DNA of 64,000 nt from Chitinophaga fulva (GTDB lineage Bacteria; Bacteroidota; Bacteroidia; Chitinophagales; Chitinophagaceae): assembly GCF_012927205.1 (NCBI RefSeq), contig NZ_JABBGC010000002.1:992001-1056000 (forward strand), written 5' to 3'. Within the stretch, counting starts at the first letter, position 1, and every line of letters begins with the position of its first letter. Under the pieces are notes generated by a model that saw only the letters and a program-made list of their open reading frames with translations, was not told the DNA's origin and did not search any database. A program made the position numbers and the translations under genes. Positions 16,130-24,345 of this stretch are shown here, piece by piece.

Positions 16130-16348
16130 ATGTCCCAGAGTGAGCGCATGAATCGAATAAAGGAAGTCTTAAAGGAACAAGGCCGTACACAGACATGGCT
16201 AGCGGACAAGATTGAAAAAAGTTATGTAGTTGTTACTAACTATTGTAACAACAATTCCCAGCCTAGTATTAAATTATTGAGAGATATAGCCTATGTTTTA
16301 AATGTTGATGTCAGGGAGCTTTTAGTGCCAACAAAAACGAAAGAATAG
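16130..16348 (+). CDS. XRE/Cro-CI family helix-turn-helix regulator
   Basis: 72 residues, almost wholly one HTH_3 domain: RIKEVLKEQGRTQTWLADKI, then EKSYVVVTNYCNNNSQPSIK (recognition region), then LLRDIAYVLNVDVRELLVP. This matches the single-domain Cro/CI-type repressors common in Bacteroidota. It lies between a divergent small gene and a nucleotidyltransferase-HEPN gene 86 bases downstream, so it is a candidate regulator of that cassette and itself. Confidence 0.9.
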   Translation: MSQSERMNRIKEVLKEQGRTQTWLADKIEKSYVVVTNYCNNNSQPSIKLLRDIAYVLNVDVRELLVPTKTKE

Positions 16349-16434
16349 TTATTATTATTCGATAAGTTTTATTATTAAAATTTAATACATTCACATAATT
16401 TGCCTATTTTTAGGTAAATCAAAAATTAATCATT

Positions 16435-17296
16435 TTGAAAACAACCCTTGACCACTTGCCCAAAGACAAACAAGAACAACTCGCACTAATTGTTCAAATC
16501 ATAGTGGAATCCGTCTCACCGGAAAAGATTATTCTCTTTGGAAGTTATGCAAGGGGCAAATGGGTTGACGAACAGCATATGGAAGGCGGTACCTTGCATG
16601 AATATGTAAGTGACTATGATATTTTAGTTGTTACTTCAAAGGGGGATGATAGACATGAACATGAATTACAAGATAAAATAGAAGCCCGTTGCCACTTTCG
16701 TATTCCTGTAACAGTTATTGTCCATAGCATTGACTTTGTAAATATACGGCTCTCTGAAGGCCAATATTTCTTTTCTGATATAAAAAGAGAAGGTATTTTA
16801 TTGTATGATGGTGGTAATATCCCACTTGCCGAACTTAAAGAATTGTCAGCAAGAGAAAGGCATGATATAGCTAAAGAGGACTTTGAACATTGGTTTACAA
16901 CTGCGGTTAAATTTCTAAAAGGAGTCGATCTTTACTTCAAAGAAAACGATCTTAATATGGCCGCCTTTATGTTGCATCAAGCTGCCGAACGAACCTACAG
17001 CGCGGCAATTTTAGTACTTACAGGTTACCGGCCACGTACACATAACTTAGGTAGACTAGTACGCTTATGTAAAGATTTCTCACCAGAAACTGGCAAGTGT
17101 TTTCCAAACCAATGACAGTAAAGAAAATGCCTTATTCACTATCTTAAAGAAGGCTTACATAGACGCACGTTACAAAAGGAACTACCAAATAACGGAGGAC
17201 GAAGTCGCGATTCTTATTGAGAAGGTAAAACAGTTGCAAATGATTACAGAACGCATTTGCATAGAAAAGATAGCCTCATTAGATATTATGATCTAG
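16435..17296 (+). pseudogene. Nucleotidyltransferase (MNT)-HEPN fusion protein, frameshifted
   Basis: The N-terminal half is a minimal nucleotidyltransferase: KIILFGSYARGKW (GSxARG) and SDYDILVV (DxD). The C-terminal half is a HEPN domain (HDIAKEDFEHWFTTAVKFLK, LHQAAERTYSAAILVLTGY). The frame ends early at 17115 with CFPNQ. Removing one A from the AAA run at 17087-17089 restores a continuous protein that goes on ELASVFQTNDSKENALF, then LKKAYIDARYKRNYQITEDE, and ends at TAG 17294-17296, the expected HEPN C-terminus with its conserved Arg/Tyr region. Start is TTG at 16435, giving the family-like MKTTLDHLPK. In other bacteria, separate MNT and HEPN proteins form toxin-antitoxin pairs in which MNT AMPylates HEPN. 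This copy is either a recent pseudogene or carries a sequencing indel. Confidence 0.85.
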
Positions 17297-17359
17297 TCTT
17301 CCGATCTCGCCCTAAATCTTCGCTGCATTTCCCCCCTTGCGACCATCGGGAGCGAGGGG

Positions 17360-17518
17360 CGAGCGGTTTTTGCGCAGCAAAAACACCGCTCGCTAACGGA
17401 GCGTAGAACCGTTCAACCTTCGCAGACGGGTGGCAACGCCGCCCGTTTAATCTTCGCAGGACAGGTAGCGAAGCTACCGTGTCCTGATTTTTCGCAACGG
17501 GTAGCGGAGCTATCCGTT
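17360..17518. repeat. Cluster of five hairpins with a shared spacer motif
   Basis: Successive stem-loops: 17360-17392 (14 pairs, 2-base bulge), 17395-17413 (5 pairs, weak), 17426-17446, 17459-17484 and 17496-17518. Four of them have 3-base loops (gca, aac, gaa, gga). The spacers share a motif: caaccttcgcag, taatcttcgcag, gatttttcgca. The array fills the space between two convergent genes, and the last hairpin contains the stop codon of the HNH-type gene. Only the first arm carries a T-run, so simple terminators do not explain the array. Confidence 0.85.
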
Positions 17519-18121
17519 TATCTCCAAATTTAGACTACCTGAACCACCACATGCAAAACAGATTCCGTTTTCAAAATAATCGTAAGCTGGAAGATATCCA
17601 GTTCCTTCGCACTTAGTACAAGAAATAAGTTTTACAGAAGATGAAAGTTGTTTATCCCGATAAACATAGATAATCTCATTTTTATGAATTGCTTTATGAC
17701 AATCAGAACATACAGTGATTAGAGAGCCTGTATCATATTCCCACGGTAAATTATTTAAAACATAATAAGTATGATGTACATGAATTTCGACATCTATCTC
17801 ATTTGCAGGATACGGAAGATTGTTCTTTATGTGGAAGCCTCCTTCCATTTCCGGTAAAAGATCAATAAAAGGATTCTTCTTAATTTCTTCGGTCCTTTCT
17901 TTTAGCAATTGTTCATATTCGTTAGGGTCCATTTTGGTGTAATATCTATCAGTACCACTTGAAGGGTAGGCTTTTATCTTACATTTCTGGCAAGTAATAT
18001 TATCTCTATCAATAATTCTTTCTCGAAAAGCCCTCCATTCCACTGTCAGAAGCAACTCCTTGTAAGATGGTTTTGCGTCCCCCAGTTTCTTTAATAAACC
18101 TTGATAACTAATAAAACTCAT
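17510..18121 (-). CDS. HNH-endonuclease-like protein with DnaJ-type zinc finger tail
   Basis: 203 residues. An HNH-like arrangement is visible: WRAFRERIIDRDNITCQKC (first zinc pair), VEIHVHHTYYVLNNLPW (His-rich core) and LITVCSDCHKAIH (second zinc pair and final His). This is the layout of HNH nucleases seen in defence and mobile-element genes. The C-terminus adds CTKCEGTGYL and CFACGGSGSL, a DnaJ-like CxxCxGxG pair, unusual for this fold. It probably acts in the cytoplasm on nucleic acid; the target is unknown. It lies inside the integrase-associated island. The stop codon falls inside the last hairpin of the adjacent array. Confidence 0.7.
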   Translation of the reverse strand: MSFISYQGLLKKLGDAKPSYKELLLTVEWRAFRERIIDRDNITCQKCKIKAYPSSGTDRYYTKMDPNEYEQLLKERTEEIKKNPFIDLLPEMEGGFHIKNNLPYPANEIDVEIHVHHTYYVLNNLPWEYDTGSLITVCSDCHKAIHKNEIIYVYRDKQLSSSVKLISCTKCEGTGYLPAYDYFENGICFACGGSGSLNLEING

Positions 18122-18240
18122 ATATGCCTATTTTGATTGTGTTGTAGGTCCAATCCATTAAAATTGGCTGTCCTCCCAGTAAATATAGTTTATCGCGGTC
18201 TGCCGGTGAAAAGAAAAAATAGGCATCCCACAAAAAACAA

Positions 18241-18319
18241 GTGCCTTATGAGCAGATGTTTTTTCCGATGCGGCCCAATAGAGAACCACTGTTGCAAAAA
18301 ACATCTGTTTATAAGGCAC
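18241..18319. repeat. Imperfect 24-bp inverted repeat
   Basis: gtgccttatgagcagatg plus six T (18241-18264) pairs with 18296-18319 at 22 of 24 positions, enclosing 31 bases. It lies 23 bases past the end of the integrase frame and before the HNH gene, so it could end integrase transcription or be a remnant of a small mobile element. The rest of 18122-18342 has no gene. Confidence 0.8.
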
Positions 18320-18342
18320 CAGCCCGCGGCAGCGATACCAGG

Positions 18343-19578
18343 TTAAACGGTCCGCTGCAATCCCACTACAGGAGCAGTCAACCGGTCACGCAACGCCCGC
18401 ATATTATTGCTAACCTTCTGCTGCGTGATCTTGGCGTAAATCTGCGTTGTACGGATACATTTATGCCCTAACATCTGGCTCACCGTTTCAATCGGCACAT
18501 CATTTTCAAGGGTCACTGTGGTAGCAAAAGTATGCCGGGCGGTATGTGTGGTTAAATGCTTTTAAATGCCGCATAGAACGGCTATTTCTTGTAGATAGGC
18601 ATTATACCTCTGGTTGCTATTAACGGGCAATAAACGGCCATATGCCTTGCAATACAGGCTTTCTTTGTATCGGTCTATTATCTCCAATGCAATCGGCAAA
18701 AGTGGTACACGTTCGGCTGTGTGGGTTTTCATCCTGTCTTTCATGATCCATCTTTCGCCATCAATACCAATGACAAGGTTATCCGGGGTAAGATGGAGTA
18801 CATCTGTGTAAGCATACCCAGTAAAGCAGCAGAATAAATAAATATCTCTCACCTCTGCCAATCGCGGAATCAGCTCTTTATTATACAAAGACATAATTTC
18901 ATCCATTGTAAGCCTCTCCCGTTGCGGTTCTTCGTAGCTGCATTTAAATCCGCTTAGTGGGCTAACGACTAGCCAACCCTGATCTACGGCCAATTTGAGC
19001 ATCTGTTTTAAAATCTTCACATACTTCATTGCGGTATTAGATCCCATCCCCTGCACGGTCGTGAGGAAGTATTCAAAATCCGGGGCAAAAGAAAACCTGA
19101 TTTCAGAAAGCGGCTTATCTGAAACATGGAAATGAGCTTTAAGAAAAGCAATAACCTTCTCTTTCGTAATCTCAAAGCGTTTCAGCGTGCGTCCGGACTT
19201 CATCCCGGCTTTCACCTTCTCTGCAAACCGGCGGTTATGGAAGTCAATCACCTCGCATAATGTCCGCGAGTGTTCCGTAATTCCTGCAAAAGAATTTTTA
19301 ACAGAACAAGCGGTTACCGGTTCTCCGGATGTAACTAAATGGCTGTAATGTTTGTGTAGATTGGCTTTCAGGGTTACCAACTGGCGGTTAATCGCCTGCG
19401 CTTCTTCGGAACTTCCTTTAACGCATTGGCCGGAGGCATTCCATAACGACGGGGTTACATACTGATACGTGGAAAGTTCTGCACGTTTGCCGCCTACGCT
19501 GAGACGTAGATAAATAGCGGGCTTGCTGTTTTTAGAGCGGCTTTTATTAAGCCAGAAAAGAACAGAAAAACTGGTCAT
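18343..19578 (-). pseudogene. Tyrosine recombinase (CTnDOT-like integrase) split by an in-frame stop
   Basis: The N-terminal part has an Arm-type DNA-binding domain (MTSFSVLFWLNKSRSKNSKP) and a SAM-like core-binding domain. The catalytic domain starts around LFCCFTGYAYTDVLHLTPDN, which has the Ala seen in Bacteroidota integrases where other recombinases have the first catalytic Arg. A TAA at 18562-18564 interrupts translation after AVLCGI. The same frame then continues KHLTTHTARHTFATTVTLEN (HxxR), MLGHKCIRTTQIYAKI (nucleophile Tyr) and ends at 18343. The truncated product lacks the catalytic His, Arg and Tyr, so it should be inactive unless the stop is read through or is a sequence error. It starts 260 bases from tRNA-Lys, the probable integration target. 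Confidence 0.9.
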
Positions 19579-19773
19579 ACAACACTTGTTTTAAGTTAAC
19601 CAAAATTGTTTCAACTTCACTTATCCTGACATCACTTAACATTGGTCAAACGCAATACAGTATAGCATTTAAGGCCAGTGACGGTTAGCACAATTTAATC
19701 ATTCTGTTGCTAACCTCAACGCTCACTTTTCTATCCTTATTTAACTTTACAAAACTTTACGACAAAAAACAGA

Positions 19774-19806
19774 AAAGCCTTGTAGAATCAGATTCTACAA
19801 GGCTTT
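19774..19806 (-). terminator. Perfect 16-bp inverted repeat terminating the tRNA-Lys transcript
   Basis: aaagccttgtagaatc (19774-19789) and its exact complement (19791-19806) with a one-base centre, followed on the minus strand by a T-rich run. It lies 33 bases downstream of the tRNA 3' end. Confidence 0.85.
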
Positions 19807-19838
19807 AATTACATAAGAGTATTTCTTTTTACTCTTGG

Positions 19839-19914
19839 TGGTGATCCCGCTGGGACTCGAACCCAGGGCCCATACATTAAAAGTGTATTGCTCTACCAAC
19901 TGAGCTACGGAATC
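19839..19914 (-). tRNA. tRNA-Lys (anticodon TTT)
   Basis: The minus strand folds as a canonical 76-nt tRNA. The acceptor is GATTCCG / CGGGATC (seven pairs, one G-T). The D-arm is GCTCAGTTGGTAGAGC, the anticodon loop CTTTTAA gives anticodon TTT, and the T-arm is CTGGGTTCGAGTCCCAG. The discriminator is A and CCA is encoded (19841-19839). A 15-base copy of the 3' end is found 5 kb to the left (14777-14791), and a broken integrase gene lies downstream, marking this as an integration site. Confidence 0.98.
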
Positions 19915-20028
19915 ATTCCCTTTTCTGAAGGGAGTGCAAAGATAGAAAATTATTTATTCCAACCAAATATATAACAACATATTTTGCAACTACTTAATAA
20001 AAATATTTGTCGAGTAGCAGCACACACC

Positions 20029-20745
20029 TTACTCCTCGCCTTCTTCTTCCTCTATCACTGCCTTGACTGTTTTCTCCGGGAACAACGTCCCCATATTTTC
20101 AAACCGGGTATTCAGATGTAAGCGCATAGCTGTACGGAAAGCGTCTGCTGTGCCGCATTTGAGGATTTCCAGCAAGGATTCATGTGAGATGATCTGTTTC
20201 ACTTTCCAGTCTTTACGGCGGGGAGCATAAGTAGCAAACAACGTATTCAACAGGTTCTGGAAAGCGTACAACGATTTGTTGCCGGACATTTTATATAATG
20301 TGCTGTGAAAACGTATATCCAGTTTCGTTAGTTGCTCTGAGTCCACCGTCATGTTCTCTTCTTCGATGATACGCTGCAGGTCATCAAGGTAACGTTCCTC
20401 TTTATGCAGGAACAGGAAATCGGCCATTCCTATTTCCAGCATCAGGCGCACTTCATACAGATCTTTCAGCGAGTCTTTGTCCAGCGTGCCGGATGAGAGG
20501 ATGGTCTTGAACCCATAGAATATATTCGGCGACGTGAGCACGGTGCCCCGTTTGCGCTTTGTTTCGATAAAGCCCAGGATGCGCAGCCGGCTCAATGCTT
20601 CCCGCAATACTACCCGGCTCACGCCCAGTATTTCCGCCAACTCGTTCTCCTTAGGCAGCGAATCACCCAGCTGATAGCCTTTCTCCGAGATATACTTCAG
20701 TATTTTCCTTTCAATCTGCTCCGCCAGGGTAAGGTCCTTTTGCAT
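20029..20745 (-). CDS. GntR/FadR-family regulator (FCD domain), probable sialic acid operon repressor
   Basis: 238 residues. A winged helix is at residues 1-70 (GYQLGDSLPKENELAEILGV, SRVVLREALSRLRILGFIET, KRKRGTVL), followed by an all-helical FCD ligand-binding domain (YEVRLMLEIGMADFLF, LDIRFHSTLYKMSGNKSLYA, HESLLEILKCGTADAF). E. coli NanR, which senses sialic acid, is of the same family. This gene is divergent from a sialic acid operon, so the same role is inferred here. The intergenic region holds TGTACTACA-type palindromes as likely operators. It is the only regulator adjacent to the operon. Confidence 0.9.
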   Translation of the reverse strand: MQKDLTLAEQIERKILKYISEKGYQLGDSLPKENELAEILGVSRVVLREALSRLRILGFIETKRKRGTVLTSPNIFYGFKTILSSGTLDKDSLKDLYEVRLMLEIGMADFLFLHKEERYLDDLQRIIEEENMTVDSEQLTKLDIRFHSTLYKMSGNKSLYAFQNLLNTLFATYAPRRKDWKVKQIISHESLLEILKCGTADAFRTAMRLHLNTRFENMGTLFPEKTVKAVIEEEEGEE

Positions 20746-20846
20746 CGATTAAGTAGTATTTATTGTTTTTAATTGATCCTAAAAATAATCTTTTTGCTGA
20801 ATCACAGACAATTTTCTACCAATAAAGGTATTAATTTTCATTATTA

Positions 20847-20928
20847 TGTACTACAAATAAATTAATTTATATACTTTTAGAACGAAATAAGGCTAATATT
20901 TCGTCAGTTTTCAACTTTAAGTACTACA
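20847..20928. promoter_or_regulatory. Candidate operator palindromes between regulator and SusC
   Basis: TGTACTACA (20847-20855) is a perfect palindrome around a central C. AGTACTACA (20920-20928) is a near copy 73 bases further on, and a weaker GTAGTA lies at 20753-20758 beside the regulator start. FCD-type GntR regulators are known to bind short palindromes of the TGTAnnACA kind, so these fit the divergent regulator, including autoregulation. The 284-bp gap 20746-21029 is otherwise AT-rich with no gene. Confidence 0.5.
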
Positions 20929-21029
20929 TAATACAAAGGAATTGCCAAAACAGCCTGTTTATAGTTCCTGCTGCAGCATATGTAATATCTAAAGTGAACA
21001 ACCCAACCAACATCTAAATATTCACGGTT

Positions 21030-24000
21030 ATGAAAAAACAACATCTACCACGTTTACACTGGCCGGGAAGCTGGTTGCTGGTAGCCCTTACCTGGTTTTC
21101 TTTCTTACCGGTAGCGGCAAGACAACAACCACCACAGGAATCTTCCACCAGAAAAAATATATCCGTCACCGGTAGGGTCACCGATGCTGCCAACCGCCCT
21201 ATGCCCGGTGTGACAGTCATCCAGAAAGGCACACAGAACGGCGTCATCACCGACGCAACTGGCAACTATCGCCTGCAGGTGCCCGCGGATGCTACCCTGC
21301 TGTTCAGCATCATCGGCATGGACACCCGCGAGATGCCTGTCAACGGCCGCCCGCAGCTATCGGTGTCACTCAGTGAAAAATCCACTGCCCTCAATGAAGT
21401 GGTGGCCATCGGCTATGGTAAACAATCCCGCGCAACCCTCACCACGGCTATCTCCCGCGTGAATTCCAAAGAGTTTGAACACGCACCCGGACAAAATCCA
21501 CTGCTGCAAATGCAGGGCAAAGTACCAGGACTTACCTTACAGGTCAACAGTGGCCAGCCTGGCGCCGATCCACAAATATTCCTCCGCGGCGGCACTACCA
21601 CCTCACCGGAAAAAGACGCTCCCCTGCTGATCATCGACGGGATGATCTCCCAGGGCATGCGCAGCATCTCGGACATGAACACCGATGACATTGAATCGGT
21701 ACAGGTGCTCAAAGACGCGGCCTCCACGGCCATCTATGGTGCACGCGCGGCCAACGGTATCATCATCATCAAAACAAAATCCGGCAAAGCCGGCAAACCA
21801 CGCGTCAGCTTCGGTTTCAACTATGGCCTGGAACAACAGGCACAAAAATACAAGTTCCTCAGTGCACGCGATTACATCTACGTAAGCCGCAAAAACACGA
21901 TGGACTATAATAAAACCAATCCTGACTTTTATCTTACCGGCGGCCGCTATGGCATGTCTACCGGCAATCCACGCAATTCAAAAAATACACTGGAATTCCT
22001 CGACACCTATATACAAAACTACGGTCAGGCCTATGTGGACCGCCTCCTGCAAGAAGAAGGCTGGGAAACCATGGCAGACCCGGTCACCGGGAAACAACTC
22101 CTGTTCAAAGGCACCGATTACCAGGATATCACTTTCAACAACGGCCATAAAAAACAATACGATGTCAGCGTAAGCGGTGGCAGCGACAAAGGCACCTACT
22201 ACCTTGGTCTCGGTCACACCAACCAGGATGGTATCATCGCAGGTACGTTCTATAAAAACTACAATGGCCTGTTCAACGGTACCTATAAGCTGAGCAACAA
22301 ATGGACACTCAATACCAATATGAGTTACCAGGTGCGTTATTCCAATTCACCCAATAACGACAACAACGTATTGAGCCGCTCCGTCACCATGCCGCCTACC
22401 TACCGCCTCTATTATGAAGACGGTATCCCGGCGCCAGGGGAAGGCATCGCCTCCTTCCGCAGCCGCCTGCACGAAATCTATTACAAGGAACGTTACACCG
22501 ATATCAAAGTGTACCGCACCACCTTCCAGCTGGGCGCCGACTGGGACATCCTGCCGGGACTGCGCTTCTCCCCTTCTTTTGCCTGGTTCACGACAGAAGG
22601 AAAGGAAAACAAATTTGAGGCATACAATGAAACCAATCCCAACAGGAACGCTTCTGCCGCACATAACCTTAACAGGCATACGCAGGCGGACGCGGTGCTC
22701 AATTACGACAAAACCATCGGCAGCCACCATCACTTCAATGCTATGGCCGGCACCAGTTATATCAACGACTACGATTACAACATGAGCGGCAGCGGCTATG
22801 GTGCGCCGAATGATAACATTCCCACCCTCAATGCCACCAAAGTGGAAACGCAACGCACCTCCACTTCCGAATCAACGGAAATACTGATGAGTTACTTCGG
22901 CAGGTTGAACTACGATTTCGACAACAAATACCTGTTCTCCGCCAGCATCCGCAGCGACGGCTCCTCCCGCTTCTCCAGCAACCACCGCTGGGCGGCCTTC
23001 CCGGGCGTATCCGCCGGATGGAACCTGCACCACGAAAATTTCTGGGAACCGCTGCAACCAATCATATCACTGTTCAAGATCAGGGGCAGCTGGGGCCAGG
23101 CAGGCAATAACGCGCTCTCTATCTTCGACTCACAAGGCCAATACAGCACTTCCCTGAACAGCAACCTGCTGAGTTATATGGGCAACACCGGCATCCTCAA
23201 TACCACGCTGCCCAACAATGACCTGGTATGGGAAACCACTACCTCCGTGGACGCTGGTCTGGATATCGGTTTACTGAAAGACCGCATAACGATCCTGTTG
23301 GATTTCTACAATAAAATCACCGACAACCGCCTGTTCGATAAACCGCTGGACGCTACTACCGGCTTCAGTAAAATCCGCAGCAATTACGGCACCATCCGCA
23401 ACCGTGGCATCGAAGTGGAACTAAACGCTACCCCCGTTAAAACGCGCAACTTCACCTGGAATACCGGTATCACCTTCGCGTTTAACCGCAGCACTGTGGT
23501 TTCCCTGCCCGGCAACGGCGAAGCAAAGAACAGGATTGGCGGCAACTACATCTTCGACGCTAATACCGGTCAATACACAAAAGTAGGCGGCCTCGCTGAA
23601 GGCGAACGTTTCGGCGGCAGATGGGCGTACCAGCTCGATGGTGTATACTCCACCGATAAAGACGCTGCCGGCGCACCTTTCGACGTGGAAGCCAACGGCC
23701 GTAAGAAAACTGGTGGCGATGCCATCTGGCACGACTTCGATAAAAACGATACCATCGACTACCGCGATATGACGTTTATGGGTTACATCCGTCCTGATAA
23801 ACAAGGCGCCATCGTCAATACCCTCACCTACAAAGGCATCAGCCTCCGCATCGTGGCTGACTATGCCCTGGGCCATGTGATTGACAACGGTTTCAGAGGG
23901 AAAGCCAATGGCAGCTCGCGCAACAATAACCAGGCGCTCACAGATGTCATCAGCGATGATATTTGGAAACAACAGGGCGACCATGCCAGCATTCCCAAAT

Positions 24001-24329
24001 ACACCGTGCAAAGCGATTATGATTATAATTTCAAAAACCATAACCGCGCCACCAATGGCCTGGGCAATGATGGAACAGCGAGCAACAACTCCCTCTACTA
24101 CAAAAAAGGCGACTACCTCGCGCTCCGTGAAATATCGCTGAGCTATAGTATCCGCGCTGCACTGTTGCAAAAGGCCAGCATCAGCAGCATTGATGTGTTT
24201 GGCGGTATCTACAACATCTGCTACTTCACCAAATACGATGGCTTGTCGCCCGAAGTATTCACCGGCGCAGACCCTGGCCTGTACCCACGTCCCCGTCAGT
24301 ACAACCTCGGTGCAAAAGTCAATTTCTAA
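21030..24329 (+). CDS. SusC/RagA-family TonB-linked outer-membrane transporter
   Basis: 1099 residues. Signal peptide (WLLVALTWFSFLPVAARQQ), carboxypeptidase-D regulatory-like domain (ISVTGRVTDAANRPMPGVTV), the SusC hallmark LNEVVAIGYGKQSRATLTTA, and a plug (GKVPGLTLQVNSGQPGADPQ, IESVQVLKDAASTAIYGARA, ANGIIIIKTKSGK). A 22-strand barrel follows, ending GLYPRPRQYNLGAKVNF. The typical length is 1000-1150 residues. It forms the transport channel with the SusD lipoprotein encoded 16 bases downstream. The following genes indicate that the cargo is sialylated glycan or free sialic acid, the role of NanO in Bacteroides and Tannerella. No STN domain is present, so it is not the signalling type. Confidence 0.96.
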   Translation: MKKQHLPRLHWPGSWLLVALTWFSFLPVAARQQPPQESSTRKNISVTGRVTDAANRPMPGVTVIQKGTQNGVITDATGNYRLQVPADATLLFSIIGMDTREMPVNGRPQLSVSLSEKSTALNEVVAIGYGKQSRATLTTAISRVNSKEFEHAPGQNPLLQMQGKVPGLTLQVNSGQPGADPQIFLRGGTTTSPEKDAPLLIIDGMISQGMRSISDMNTDDIESVQVLKDAASTAIYGARAANGIIIIKTKSGKAGKPRVSFGFNYGLEQQAQKYKFLSARDYIYVSRKNTMDYNKTNPDFYLTGGRYGMSTGNPRNSKNTLEFLDTYIQNYGQAYVDRLLQEEGWETMADPVTGKQLLFKGTDYQDITFNNGHKKQYDVSVSGGSDKGTYYLGLGHTNQDGIIAGTFYKNYNGLFNGTYKLSNKWTLNTNMSYQVRYSNSPNNDNNVLSRSVTMPPTYRLYYEDGIPAPGEGIASFRSRLHEIYYKERYTDIKVYRTTFQLGADWDILPGLRFSPSFAWFTTEGKENKFEAYNETNPNRNASAAHNLNRHTQADAVLNYDKTIGSHHHFNAMAGTSYINDYDYNMSGSGYGAPNDNIPTLNATKVETQRTSTSESTEILMSYFGRLNYDFDNKYLFSASIRSDGSSRFSSNHRWAAFPGVSAGWNLHHENFWEPLQPIISLFKIRGSWGQAGNNALSIFDSQGQYSTSLNSNLLSYMGNTGILNTTLPNNDLVWETTTSVDAGLDIGLLKDRITILLDFYNKITDNRLFDKPLDATTGFSKIRSNYGTIRNRGIEVELNATPVKTRNFTWNTGITFAFNRSTVVSLPGNGEAKNRIGGNYIFDANTGQYTKVGGLAEGERFGGRWAYQLDGVYSTDKDAAGAPFDVEANGRKKTGGDAIWHDFDKNDTIDYRDMTFMGYIRPDKQGAIVNTLTYKGISLRIVADYALGHVIDNGFRGKANGSSRNNNQALTDVISDDIWKQQGDHASIPKYTVQSDYDYNFKNHNRATNGLGNDGTASNNSLYYKKGDYLALREISLSYSIRAALLQKASISSIDVFGGIYNICYFTKYDGLSPEVFTGADPGLYPRPRQYNLGAKVNF

Positions 24330-24345
24330 CCGTAATCTAACGATC

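Noticed and set aside
17360..17518. Hairpin array considered as an integron attC cluster
   Set aside because: No integron integrase or cassette-like open frames between hairpins, and the stems lack the paired R and L box layout.
18137..18471. Two short plus-strand frames near the integrase end
   Set aside because: They overlap the inverted repeat and the antisense of the integrase C-terminus and have no protein-like features.
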